Positions 51,710 through 51,761 of a DNA stretch of 51,761 bases are shown in pieces. Each line of letters starts with the position of its first letter. Position 1 is the first letter of the stretch. The stretch comes from Blautia sp. (GTDB lineage Bacteria > Bacillota > Clostridia > Lachnospirales > Lachnospiraceae). The stretch is taken from positions 1 to 51,761 of the forward strand of contig JALFGN010000134.1 of NCBI GenBank assembly GCA_022777285.1. Direction: 5' to 3'. A program made the position numbers and the translations under genes. The notes under the pieces were generated by a model, which had not been told where the DNA came from, made no database searches, and saw only the letters and a program-made list of their open reading frames with translations.

Positions 51710-51761
51710 GTGCGGTTATTGCTGTAAAAATCATTCCTGGTGTTGTCGCTAATACTAAAGG

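Noticed and set aside
51710-51761. Possible start of a further gene at the right end
   Set aside because: Only about 17 codons are visible (AVIAVKIIPGVVANT), no start or ribosome site can be fixed.

Overview
The window reads as a chromosomal segment of an anaerobic gut Firmicute of the Lachnospiraceae (Blautia/Ruminococcus-like). The reasons are the order secDF-recJ-apt-relA-MBL-hemZ-HD-hisS-aspS, a class III fructose-bisphosphatase, LplB/YtcP-type sugar transporters with a YesM/YesN two-component system, AG-rich Shine-Dalgarno sequences and moderate GC. The taxon is inferred from gene content and style; no search was run. No rRNA, tRNA or CRISPR array was found.

Bases 1-12250 are a co-directional housekeeping block: the end of secDF, recJ, then a probable operon from a good promoter at 3431 to a clear terminator after aspS. 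It covers purine salvage (apt), the stringent response (relA), a metallo-hydrolase, a HemZ-like radical SAM enzyme, an HD-GYP-like phosphohydrolase, hisS and aspS. Bases 12247-18000 hold a lipoprotein on the minus strand and, divergently, two HlyD-type adaptors plus a MacB-type permease with no ATPase gene beside them. The second adaptor carries a Glu/Pro repeat and an inserted domain.

Bases 18000-29400 are mostly housekeeping: degV, argS, a membrane-anchored Ser/Thr kinase with TPR-like repeats paired with a secreted Ig-like protein, fbp, an esterase, rpsB-tsf with an internal terminator, and a biotin-type ECF substrate component (bioY) on the minus strand.

Bases 29440-48230 form a xylan-oligosaccharide utilisation locus. 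It contains an AraC regulator divergent from a GH3 enzyme, an SGNH acetylesterase, a YesM/YesN-type kinase and regulator, a binding protein with two permeases, a GH8 reducing-end exo-oligoxylanase, a GH43 enzyme, a second divergent binding protein and a second GH43 enzyme. None of the glycosidases has a signal peptide and no secreted endo-xylanase is present. The logic is therefore import of short acetylated (arabino)xylo-oligosaccharides followed by cytoplasmic deacetylation and trimming from both ends.

Bases 48240-51761 are accessory DNA: an IS1634-family insertion sequence, an MNT nucleotidyltransferase with a truncated HEPN partner, and at least two frameshifted genes, one resembling a sigma-like regulator of conjugative elements. 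This looks like the edge of a decaying integrated element.
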